Below are positions 1 to 10,562 of a stretch of DNA of 32,924 nt, in pieces. A model generated the notes under the pieces. The model saw only the letters and a program-made list of their open reading frames with translations. It was not told the origin of the DNA and did no database searches. The DNA is from Nitrospinales bacterium (lineage in GTDB: Bacteria; Nitrospinota_A; UBA7883; JACRGQ01), in assembly GCA_023248535.1 (NCBI GenBank), contig JAHFEJ010000027.1, positions 1 to 32,924 on the forward strand, written 5' to 3'. Position 1 is the first letter of the stretch. Every line of letters starts with the position of its first letter. The translations under genes were made by a program, and so were the position numbers.

Positions 1-2
1 AT

Positions 3-311
3 CTGGACGAAAAATCGCTGACCGACATCCTGCTGGTGCCGAAGAACGCCATTATCAAACAGTACAAGAAGCTTTTCGGTTTGGACAACGTCAATCTGAA
101 GTTTACCGATGGCGCGATCAAGGCCATCGCACTGGAAGCGATCACCCGAAAGCTTGGCGCGCGCGGGCTGCGTTCCATCCTGGAACGGGCAATGCTGAAT
201 ATCATGTACGAGGTGCCGGGCAATCCGGAAATCGAGGAAGTGGTGGTCAACGAAGAGGCGATCCGCCACTCGGCGCAACCTATCATCACCCTGAAGAAAA
301 AGGCCGGTTAA
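3..311 (+). CDS. clpX: ATP-dependent Clp protease ATP-binding subunit ClpX, C-terminal part (gene begins upstream of the window)
   Basis: Reading frame is open from base 3 (LDEKSLTDILLVPKNAIIKQYKKLF...); the GARGLRSILERAMLNIMYEVP segment is the ClpX C-terminal sensor-2 region. Confidence 0.93.
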   Translation: MDEKSLTDILLVPKNAIIKQYKKLFGLDNVNLKFTDGAIKAIALEAITRKLGARGLRSILERAMLNIMYEVPGNPEIEEVVVNEEAIRHSAQPIITLKKKAG

Positions 312-326
312 GGCCTAAGGAGCACC

Positions 327-2750
<2,424 letters not shown>

Positions 2751-2810
2751 CGCGCGTCTTTGCGGCCGTCCGGCGGGCGGCCGCGATGAACAACAGGGGA
2801 ACAGTGACGC

Positions 2811-4433
2811 ATGGTTCAAAAAGCCGTCCCGCGCGAGGCGGTTGAAAAAATCGCCCAGGAATACGGCTGCAGCTATGAGACGGCGCTTAACGCGTGGCTA
2901 AAGGCTGACAACGCCTTTAACGGCGCCATCAAGGACTTGCTGGGTGTTCGCGGCGCGGAGCAGGATAAGCAAAAGCTCGGCGTGGTTTACATTCCCCGCC
3001 AGATTAAGGAACACCTCGACAAGTACGTCATCGGCCAGGACGATTATAAAAAACGGCTGGCCATCGCCGCCGCCTATCATTTCGCCATCGTGAAAGCCCG
3101 CTTCAGTAATGAAGGGGTGCTGGGCAAGTTCGACGTAAAGCGTTTCCGCAAGAAGAACACCCTTATCGCCGGTCCCAGCGGCAGCGGCAAGACATACTGC
3201 GCCGAAGTGCTGGGCGATCTGCTGAACGTGCCAGTGCATATCGTCGACGCCACGGATTATACCGAAGCGGGGTACGTGGGCAAGGATGCCGAAGATATGG
3301 TGCGGGAACTCATCGCCATGGCTCCCGGCGAGAACAAGCAGGAAAAGGCGGAGTTCATCAACCGCTATGGCGGCCTTATCTTCATCGATGAAATAGACAA
3401 GAAAGCGAAGGAAGGGCATGGCATCGGCATCGATGTCTCCCGCGAGGGGTTTCAGCGGGCTGTGCTGAAGCTGGTGGAACGCAAGCTGGTCTCCATCGAA
3501 GACCCCAACAGCCCGGCCCAGCAGATACAGGAACTCGTAAATCAGCAGCGGGGCGGCGCGTCCAGCGGTAAAAAAACGATGATCAATACCGAGAACATAC
3601 TTTTCATCCTCGGCGGCTCGTTCCAGCGGGTGAACGAAGGCATGGAGCAGATCGTGAAAAAACGGCTCGACAGCAAGTCCGGCCGCCTGAAGGAAGACGG
3701 TTCCCTCACCATTGCCGGTTTTGGCATGGAAGAGGCGGATACCAAGAAGGATAAATACCGCAATTATTATAAGGACGCTTCGGAAGAGGACTACATACGC
3801 TTTGGCATCATCCCGGAACTTGTGGGGCGCGCTCCGATCCGCGCGTATGTGAACCAGCTTTCCAAGAACGACCTCATCCGGATCATGACGAAGACCGAGG
3901 ACAGCATCCTGAACCAGTACAAGCTCGAGTTCAAGCTGTTCGGGGTCGATCTCGATTTCACCGATGATGCGGTTGAGGAGATCGCCCATCGCGCCGAAAA
4001 GAAAAAGACCGGCGCGCGCGCACTGGTGGGGGAGTGGGAGAATGTACTCACCGATTTTCAGTTTGAGCTGCCGGGAACGAATTTCACGCAGTTCACCGTG
4101 ACCGGCGAAATCTGCCGCGCGCCGCAGGATGCCCTGCTGCAACTGATGCAGCGGTCGCCGTTCGCCGATTTCGCCCAGCGTTTCAAGAGTGATTACGGCA
4201 TCATGCTCCGTTTTGCCGACGCCGCCATAAAATATGTGGAGGATTATGCCAAAGAGCGCGGCATGCAGGTGGCTGACGTGCTGAAAAAGCTTCTGGCTTC
4301 GGCCGCGGCGCTTAATTATATGCACGAAAGCGGGGAATTCACCATCGAGCGGAATATGCTTGAGGATGAGAAGTATTTTGATAAGCTTTATGTGGAATGG
4401 CACAAGAAGCAGATGGCCGAAAATGGCCGATAA
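2811..4433 (+). CDS. Divergent ClpX-like AAA+ unfoldase with UBA-like N-terminus and no zinc-binding domain
   Basis: 540 aa; Walker A GPSGSGKT, ClpX pore-loop-like GYVGKDAED, Walker [23 protein letters not shown] and TGARAL sensor-2 motif. N-terminus [38 protein letters not shown] resembles a UBA/EF-Ts fold; no CxxC zinc motif. Confidence 0.88.
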   Translation: MVQKAVPREAVEKIAQEYGCSYETALNAWLKADNAFNGAIKDLLGVRGAEQDKQKLGVVYIPRQIKEHLDKYVIGQDDYKKRLAIAAAYHFAIVKARFSNEGVLGKFDVKRFRKKNTLIAGPSGSGKTYCAEVLGDLLNVPVHIVDATDYTEAGYVGKDAEDMVRELIAMAPGENKQEKAEFINRYGGLIFIDEIDKKAKEGHGIGIDVSREGFQRAVLKLVERKLVSIEDPNSPAQQIQELVNQQRGGASSGKKTMINTENILFILGGSFQRVNEGMEQIVKKRLDSKSGRLKEDGSLTIAGFGMEEADTKKDKYRNYYKDASEEDYIRFGIIPELVGRAPIRAYVNQLSKNDLIRIMTKTEDSILNQYKLEFKLFGVDLDFTDDAVEEIAHRAEKKKTGARALVGEWENVLTDFQFELPGTNFTQFTVTGEICRAPQDALLQLMQRSPFADFAQRFKSDYGIMLRFADAAIKYVEDYAKERGMQVADVLKKLLASAAALNYMHESGEFTIERNMLEDEKYFDKLYVEWHKKQMAENGR

Positions 4434-4459
4434 CGGAAAACGTGGGGGAATAACCGGTC

Positions 4460-5800
4460 ATGGCTGAGGGAAAGTATCACGCGTGGTTTGAATGTTTCGC
4501 TGGATGCGGTGAGCGCTATCCGCTGAACGAGGTGGTCTACAACTGCCGCAAATGCGGTTCGCTGCTTCAGGTGGAACATGATATGGAGCAGCTCAAAAAG
4601 AAAACGGCGCGGCAGTGGATCGATCTTTTCCACAAGCGCAAGCACGGCAACCAGTGGCCTTACGGCGGCGGCGTTTGGAGCAAAAAGGAGTGGGTGCTCC
4701 CCACGGTGGAGAATGACAACATCGTATCCATGTATGAAGGGGAGAGCAACCTTTTCTGGGCCGACCGCCTGGGGCGCGAACTCGGCATTTCCGATCTCTG
4801 GATAAAACTCTGCGGCAACAGCCACACCGGTTCGTTCAAGGATTTGGGAATGACCGTGCTGGTTTCCGCCGTGAAGCAGATGATCGCCGAAGGAAAAAAC
4901 ATACGGGCCGTCGCCTGCGCCAGCACCGGCGATACCTCCGCCGCGCTGGCCGCCTATTGCGCCGCCGCCGGGATCACCCCTGTCGTGTTCCTTCCCAAGA
5001 ATAAGGTTTCGGTGGAGCAGCTCATCCAGCCCATCGCCAATGGCGCGCTGGTGATATCCCTCAAAACGGATTTCGACGGCTGCATGAAACTGGTGCGCGA
5101 AATAACCAAAAACGAGGAGATATACCTCGCCAACTCGATGAACTCGCTCCGCATAGAAGGGCAGAAAACGGTCGGCATCGAGATCGTTCAGCAGTTTGAT
5201 TGGATCCCACCGGATGTGGTGGTCATTCCGGGCGGCAATTTGGGAAACGTTTCGGCTTTGGGCAAAGGCTTCTTGATGATGGAAGAGCTTGGCCTCATCA
5301 AGAAGCGGCCCATGCTGGTGGTTGCCCAGGCGCGGAATGCCAACCCGCTTTACCTTGCTTACAGGAAAGGGTGGAAGAACTACCGCCCCGTGAAGGCAAA
5401 GACCACTCTTGCTTCCGCCATACAGATAGGCGATCCGGTGAGCGTGCAAAAGGCGGTAAAAACGCTGGAACAGTTCAACGGCATTGTGGAAGAGGCGAGC
5501 GAGAAAGAACTGGTGGAAGCGGCCGTGGCGGCTGACCGAACCGGCATGTACACCTGCCCGCATACCGGGGTGGCTTTAGCCGCCATGTTCAAGCTGGCGA
5601 AACGGGGCGTGATAAAGAAAGCAGACCGCGTGGTGGTTATTTCCACCGCCCATGGCCTCAAATTCTCCGATTTCAAATATAAATACCATCTCAACAAACT
5701 GCCGTTCAAGAGCGACAACCCCAACATGCCGGTGGAGACCGAGCCTAAACTCCCCGCCATCATGCGCGCAATCGACCGCCATTTGAAAAAGAAGCGCTAA
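4460..5800 (+). CDS. thrC: Threonine synthase (PLP-dependent, N-terminal zinc-ribbon-like Cys pairs)
   Basis: 446 aa; PLP-lysine motif SHTGSFKDLGM, ACASTGDTSAALAAYCAAAG, IPGGNLGNVSALGKGF, and CPHTGVALAA near the C-terminus. Confidence 0.88.
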   Translation: MAEGKYHAWFECFAGCGERYPLNEVVYNCRKCGSLLQVEHDMEQLKKKTARQWIDLFHKRKHGNQWPYGGGVWSKKEWVLPTVENDNIVSMYEGESNLFWADRLGRELGISDLWIKLCGNSHTGSFKDLGMTVLVSAVKQMIAEGKNIRAVACASTGDTSAALAAYCAAAGITPVVFLPKNKVSVEQLIQPIANGALVISLKTDFDGCMKLVREITKNEEIYLANSMNSLRIEGQKTVGIEIVQQFDWIPPDVVVIPGGNLGNVSALGKGFLMMEELGLIKKRPMLVVAQARNANPLYLAYRKGWKNYRPVKAKTTLASAIQIGDPVSVQKAVKTLEQFNGIVEEASEKELVEAAVAADRTGMYTCPHTGVALAAMFKLAKRGVIKKADRVVVISTAHGLKFSDFKYKYHLNKLPFKSDNPNMPVETEPKLPAIMRAIDRHLKKKR

Positions 5801-5813
5801 GCGTTTTTCGCGT

Positions 5814-5843
5814 CCTCCCCTTTTCAAGGGGAGGTGGGTTTTT
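5814..5843 (+). terminator. Rho-independent terminator after thrC
   Basis: CCTCCCCTT-TTC-AAGGGGAGG 9-bp perfect stem followed by TGGGTTTTTA. Confidence 0.7.
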
Positions 5844-5949
5844 AATCAACCGCCCTTGGCATGCGGCCTTTTGGGGGCACGACTGAAGAAAGTCGCGGCG
5901 TGCCGGGTATGCCCTTTCACCCCTGGAATGTGGTAAAAGTTATAACAGC

Positions 5950-7677
5950 ATGAATGGCATTCAGGAGATTGCGGCCCGGTTTAATTTCCCGCTGGTTAAT
6001 TCATTTACCGGCATCGCCGTCGGTGGGGGAAGCCTCTGTCTGGCCGATTTGAAACGTGACGGCGACGGCGGATTCCGCCTCAACTATGCCGCCGATTTGC
6101 CGCTTGAAGGGCAAAATCCGTTTTCCCCCGACGTGGTGCCGATGCTGACACGGCTTGCCCGCGAAAATAATTTACGGGGGCGCACTGCCGCCATTTTGGC
6201 AACCGGCCGGGGCCTGCGGGTCAAAATTCTTGAAATGCCCCGTATGGAGCGCGATGAACTGGTGGCATCGCTCAGGTTCACCGAGGCCGAGGCATCGCCG
6301 TATTCCATGGATGACGCGGGGCTGGATGGTTTTATCCTGCCGGGCGGAGCCGATGGCCGGATGCCGGTGTTGATGGCGGCGCTGGAGCGTGGCGAGGCGG
6401 CCCGTTACTATCAGTCGATTTCGCTTTCGCCGTTCCGCCCAATAGCTCTCACGGTGGTTCCCGCGGCGCTTGATGCCCTGCTGGCGCATTCCCGCGTTAT
6501 TGATGCCAGTATCCCGGTAACTTTTGTCAACATTTCGAATTCGAGCACCGGCATTTATATTTTCGAGGGGGGCGGCATCAGGTTTACCCGTGACATAGGT
6601 TTTGGCGGCGACAGCTTCATAGACGCCTTGATGGGCGAGTACGATGTGGCGGGGGTCAAGATAACCGTTTCGCGCGGGGAAGCGCAAGCCCTTGCCGCCT
6701 TTTTTGGAATGGGGCGCGGCGAAAATCACGGCATACCCGGACCACTCGGGATTAATGGGGAAATGGCGCTGGCGCGCATGCAACCGGCGTTGGACAGGCT
6801 GGTGACAGAGTTGGGCCGTTCCCTTGACTATTATCGCAATGAGTTCCAACGCGATTCCGCGACATCGGTTTATCTTGTTGGTTCTGCCGCCCGGATAAAG
6901 AATCTTGTCGCATACCTTGCCGATGCGCTCGGCTGCCGGTTGACGGTATACAACCCGTTTGACGACTTCATCGCGGTGGATGGCTCGTTGCATGACGCGG
7001 CGAAGGAGAGCGGCGCGGCGTATGCCGTGGCGGTGGGAGTGGCGCTGGATCAGGGGAGGCGGATCAACCTCCTGCCGGAAAAGTTGCGTTGGTCGCCGGG
7101 GAATTGGCTGCGGGCACGGCTGCCGTCCGCGGCGGCGGCCCTGTACATCATGCTGGTGGCGGCGCTCGGTCTGGCGGGAGCCGCATACCGCAAAGACTTG
7201 AATATGCAAATTGCCGCTGTCGAGAAAAAGATCGCCGGTTTCAAACAGGCGCATGAAGCCAATTTCGTTATCGAGTCAAGCATGAACGATATTCGCGAAG
7301 AGATCGGAAGGATTGATGCCCGCAAGGCGGCATACCCGGAGTTGAAAGGGCGCGGTATAGAATGGCAGGGGCTGTATGGGGAAGTTGGGAAGCTGATACC
7401 GGATGATATGGCGCTTGACCGTCTTGTCTTCCACTTCGGCGACCAAAAAGAGTATGCGGCCGATGGTGCGATGTACGGCAGGCAGGCCCTGTTTGAAGGG
7501 CGCATCCGCGGCGGGCCGGACGAGCAGGTGAAAACACTGGAACGGTTCCTGGCAATGATCCGTGAATCCACATTTTTCACCCACGCCACACTTATCAGCA
7601 CCCGCAGGGTGGAGGATGGAGGCAATTCATATTTAAAATTCACGCTGGGAGCGGACATCAGGGGAGGGGCGAAATGA
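5950..7677 (+). CDS. PilM-PilN fusion protein (GspL/MshI-like type IV pilus / T2SS inner-membrane platform)
   Basis: 575 aa; N-terminal ~360 aa actin-like PilM domain (VTFVNISNSSTGIYIFEGGGIRFTRDI, VYLVGSAARIKNLVAYLADALG), then the PilN motif RINLLPEKLR, a TM helix and a periplasmic coiled-coil/ferredoxin-like region in one ORF. Confidence 0.8.
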   Translation: MNGIQEIAARFNFPLVNSFTGIAVGGGSLCLADLKRDGDGGFRLNYAADLPLEGQNPFSPDVVPMLTRLARENNLRGRTAAILATGRGLRVKILEMPRMERDELVASLRFTEAEASPYSMDDAGLDGFILPGGADGRMPVLMAALERGEAARYYQSISLSPFRPIALTVVPAALDALLAHSRVIDASIPVTFVNISNSSTGIYIFEGGGIRFTRDIGFGGDSFIDALMGEYDVAGVKITVSRGEAQALAAFFGMGRGENHGIPGPLGINGEMALARMQPALDRLVTELGRSLDYYRNEFQRDSATSVYLVGSAARIKNLVAYLADALGCRLTVYNPFDDFIAVDGSLHDAAKESGAAYAVAVGVALDQGRRINLLPEKLRWSPGNWLRARLPSAAAALYIMLVAALGLAGAAYRKDLNMQIAAVEKKIAGFKQAHEANFVIESSMNDIREEIGRIDARKAAYPELKGRGIEWQGLYGEVGKLIPDDMALDRLVFHFGDQKEYAADGAMYGRQALFEGRIRGGPDEQVKTLERFLAMIRESTFFTHATLISTRRVEDGGNSYLKFTLGADIRGGAK

Positions 7678-8351
7678 GAGATGCCCTTCTTGATAAGTGG
7701 AATCGGTTTTCGAGGCGTGAAAAGTATTTTTGTGTGGCTGCGGGATGTGTCTTTATGTTGTATGCGGCTTATGCGTTCGGGTTGGAAGGCCTGATCCAGG
7801 ATATTCTGGATAAAAAGGCACGTCTTGCGCATCTCAATACCGAATATAACGACCTACAGGCTGGCAACCGGCGCCAGGATGAGTTGAAGAAAAAGCTGGC
7901 GATGCTCAGGCTGGAGCTTTTGAGGAAAAAGAATGAAAAGCATGAACTATTTGAGGGCTCTCAATCGCGGCTTCCCGTCGAGACGCTTCTGCATGAATTG
8001 CGTCAAACGGCCGGTACCATGTCCCTACAACTGGCGGATATGGACATAACAACCGGTGTGGTTTCCGGAACCGGTGGGTTCCCCACCGGTGCGGCTGTGC
8101 CTGAAAGGGTAAGCTTCACGGTAAGTAAAATTGCCCTTACCTATCGATCCGGCTACCGCGATTCCGTTAACTACTTACTGAAGGTGATGGATTTGCCGTA
8201 TGGCATTTCTGTAAAAACCGTGGAAATGACGCGGAACAATAAGGGGGTAAGTGCAATAGATGGCTCGAAAAAGAAAAATGACGAAGGCGGCATTCCCAAT
8301 GGGGAGAGGCCGCTGAATACCAGGCTGGGGCTGGAGATTTTTTACAGGTAG
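7674..8351 (+). CDS. PilO/GspM-like inner-membrane protein
   Basis: 225 aa; N-terminal cytoplasmic tail (WNRFSRREKYFCVAA), one TM, coiled coil, periplasmic domain; ATGA overlap with the preceding gene. Confidence 0.65.
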   Translation: MRDALLDKWNRFSRREKYFCVAAGCVFMLYAAYAFGLEGLIQDILDKKARLAHLNTEYNDLQAGNRRQDELKKKLAMLRLELLRKKNEKHELFEGSQSRLPVETLLHELRQTAGTMSLQLADMDITTGVVSGTGGFPTGAAVPERVSFTVSKIALTYRSGYRDSVNYLLKVMDLPYGISVKTVEMTRNNKGVSAIDGSKKKNDEGGIPNGERPLNTRLGLEIFYR

Positions 8352-8354
8352 GGT

Positions 8355-8687
8355 ATGAAAAAGACGATCTTAGGACTTTTATTACTTTCACTCCTGTCGG
8401 GAGCGGGTTTTGGTACGGAACTTGAAATGTCCAAGTTTCGCAACCCCTTTGATTTTGGAGGGGGAAGCGTTGATCAAGGAACTGTTAAGCGCAAATCGGC
8501 CTCACGTTTAGGCATGGTTGTGAATATGGGCGGCAATCTAGTTGCCTACATAGATTCTGTCCCTCACCGGGTGGGGGATGTTATTGATGGTGCACGGGTT
8601 ACAGATATTACGCTGAAGTACGTAGTGCTGGTTTCCCCGAAAAAGACATGGAGAATATATGTTGAACCGAACAAGGAGGAAGAGTAG
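8355..8687 (+). CDS. PilP/GspC-like periplasmic protein
   Basis: 110 aa; signal peptide, FRNPFDF segment, then HR-like GNLVAYIDSVPHRVGDVIDGARVTDITLKYVVL; position between pilO-like and secretin genes. Confidence 0.6.
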   Translation: MKKTILGLLLLSLLSGAGFGTELEMSKFRNPFDFGGGSVDQGTVKRKSASRLGMVVNMGGNLVAYIDSVPHRVGDVIDGARVTDITLKYVVLVSPKKTWRIYVEPNKEEE

Positions 8688-10398
8688 CCCGGCGCACGGT
8701 GCGCTACTATTGATATTGCTCCTGTCCGTTTCATCCTGTGCCACCTCCCCAGCCAAAAATATTGTAGCTAATCCCGCAAAAAGTGACGCCAATCCTCCCC
8801 AGATACAATCGCAAACGGAAAATCTGCCGCCACTTGTAGCTTCGGCAGCCCCGACTTCCGCCAAAGATGAATCGGCCAAACCATATCTGCTAAAAATGAG
8901 TGACGGGGAGAGCCGGTCTGCGGAGAACCGCCAGCGGCGTGAAAACCTTTTTTCGTTCCATTTCAAGGAAATCAGCCTTGATGCGGTGGTTAAGATGTTG
9001 AGCGACCGGGGGCGCAATTTTCGCTATGTCATACATCCCGATGTTGGCTCACGCAAAGTGCTGGGGCTTTATCTTGAGGACATCACATGGCGCGAAGCGC
9101 TTGATACCATCGCCCGTTTGCACAATCTGATTATTACCGAGGAACACAATCTGGTGGTGATTAATACCGCCGAAAACTATATGGCCGCTCAGGAGCAGGA
9201 TGCCAAGCGTGTCCGGCTGTCGCGGGAACGGGCCGAGGCCGAACGTTCCATGCTGACGGCATCGTTCAAATCAAAGCAGATGCAGGCCGATGAACAGCGC
9301 ACGTTCCGCTCTTTTAAGCTGAAATATGCCGAACCGAATGAGGCGAGAGCTTATCTGGAACGGATTTTTAGCGGTTCCGGTGAAGCGCCTCCCGGCGACC
9401 TCCCCCCCATCAGCGGCGCTCCGGCTGCGGCGAGGGAGCAAGAGGGCGCCCGGATAATATTCAGCACGTTCAGCAAGGCGTCGATTTTAACTGCTTATGG
9501 AACGCCGGCCGATATAAATGACGTGGCGCGCCGCATTGATGAAATCGACGTGCCCCAGCAGCAGATATTTATTGAATCCCGTATTGTGGAAGTCAGCCGC
9601 AACCATAGCCGTTCGCTGGGCGTTCAATGGGGCGGCATTGGGGCGCGCTCATCGGGTTCTCCATTTCCTGCCACTATCGGTGTTGCCGGAAGCGCTCAGG
9701 TGGGAAGCGCGGCGTTGGTGCCGACCGGGCTTACAGGCAACACAGGCGGCGGAACGTTATCAAACGGATATGCCATGGGCACTGCGAACGGCGTAGTGGA
9801 TCTGCCGGCGGTGGATCCCTCGAATGCCGGAGCGCTGCCCGCCGCTGTAAGCATTGCGTTGAGCGATTCGGCGGGCACATCGGCGCTCAATCTACGCTTC
9901 AGCGCGTTGGAGCGCGATGGTAAGGGGAAAATCCTGAGCAACCCGAAAATAATAACCATCAACGGCGTGAAGGCAAAAATCGCCAGTGGCCGCGAAATCC
10001 CGTATCAGCAATCGGCCGGCGGCGCATCGGGAGCGACCACCGTGGCGTTTAGGAACGCGGTTATCTCGCTTGAGGTAACCCCCTTCGTCACGCCGGACAA
10101 CAGGATTTCCCTAAAAATACTTGCCCATAAGGATGACGCTGATTTTACCAACCCTGTTCAAAGCGTTCCTTCGATTCTTACCCGGTCGGTTGAGACCAGT
10201 GTAGTGGTCACCGATGGGGGGACTGCCGTTCTGGGGGGCGTATTCGAGAACCTTCAGACGGGCACCGACCGTGGAGTGCCATATCTTTCAAAAATACCCA
10301 TTATTGGCTGGCTTTTCAAGGGAAGCGAGGATGTGGATAACGAGAAGGAACTGCTGATATTCATCACGCCGCGTATTGTAAGGGGAAATTTCACATGA
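8659..10398 (+). CDS. Secretin (PilQ/GspD/MshL family) with predicted lipoprotein signal peptide
   Basis: 579 aa; lipobox LSVSSC; N-domain FHFKEISLDAVVKMLSDRGRNFRYVIHPDV; secretin domain IFIESRIVEVSRNHSRSLGVQWGG...TVAFRNAVISLEVTPFVTPDNRISLKI...TDGGTAVLGGVFEN...VPYLSKIPIIGWLFKGSE...ELLIFITPRIV. Confidence 0.93.
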   Translation: MLNRTRRKSSPAHGALLLILLLSVSSCATSPAKNIVANPAKSDANPPQIQSQTENLPPLVASAAPTSAKDESAKPYLLKMSDGESRSAENRQRRENLFSFHFKEISLDAVVKMLSDRGRNFRYVIHPDVGSRKVLGLYLEDITWREALDTIARLHNLIITEEHNLVVINTAENYMAAQEQDAKRVRLSRERAEAERSMLTASFKSKQMQADEQRTFRSFKLKYAEPNEARAYLERIFSGSGEAPPGDLPPISGAPAAAREQEGARIIFSTFSKASILTAYGTPADINDVARRIDEIDVPQQQIFIESRIVEVSRNHSRSLGVQWGGIGARSSGSPFPATIGVAGSAQVGSAALVPTGLTGNTGGGTLSNGYAMGTANGVVDLPAVDPSNAGALPAAVSIALSDSAGTSALNLRFSALERDGKGKILSNPKIITINGVKAKIASGREIPYQQSAGGASGATTVAFRNAVISLEVTPFVTPDNRISLKILAHKDDADFTNPVQSVPSILTRSVETSVVVTDGGTAVLGGVFENLQTGTDRGVPYLSKIPIIGWLFKGSEDVDNEKELLIFITPRIVRGNFT

Positions 10399-10562
10399 TC
10401 GGGCAAAGCAACGTTAAACTGATGGTGCGTTTGGTTCTGGGGGCGGCATTATTGGTATTGATCCTGTGGGGAAGCGGCACGGATACCGCCGCTTCAAAAG
10501 AACCAAAAAATAATTCTGTGCGGCCGTTTCACAGAACCGCCGCAAATATATCCCAACGATGA
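10395..10562 (+). CDS. Small (55 aa) predicted membrane/secreted protein, translationally coupled on both sides; absent from the ORF track
   Basis: Manual translation: MIGQSNVKLMVRLVLGAALLVLILWGSGTDTAASKEPKNNSVRPFHRTAANISQR*. ATGA overlap with the secretin stop (10395-10398) and ATGA overlap with the next start (10559-10562); one hydrophobic segment. Confidence 0.65.
   Translation: MIGQSNVKLMVRLVLGAALLVLILWGSGTDTAASKEPKNNSVRPFHRTAANISQR

Noticed and set aside
2898-4403. 501-aa minus-strand ORF
   Set aside because: Antisense to the ClpX-like gene, no domain, no plausible start context.
4388-5563. 391-aa minus-strand ORF
   Set aside because: Antisense to thrC; antisense artefact.
5851-5880. 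Possible sigma-54 promoter (TTGGCATGCGGCCTTTTG)
   Set aside because: The GG and GC dinucleotides are not at the required 10-bp spacing.
5858-5922. c-di-GMP-I riboswitch upstream of the pilus-like operon
   Set aside because: Tempting because of the pilus genes, but the hairpin sequence does not match the conserved GEMM core; kept only as an unspecified structured leader.
6172-7254. 360-aa minus-strand ORF
   Set aside because: Antisense to the PilMN fusion gene; no family signal.
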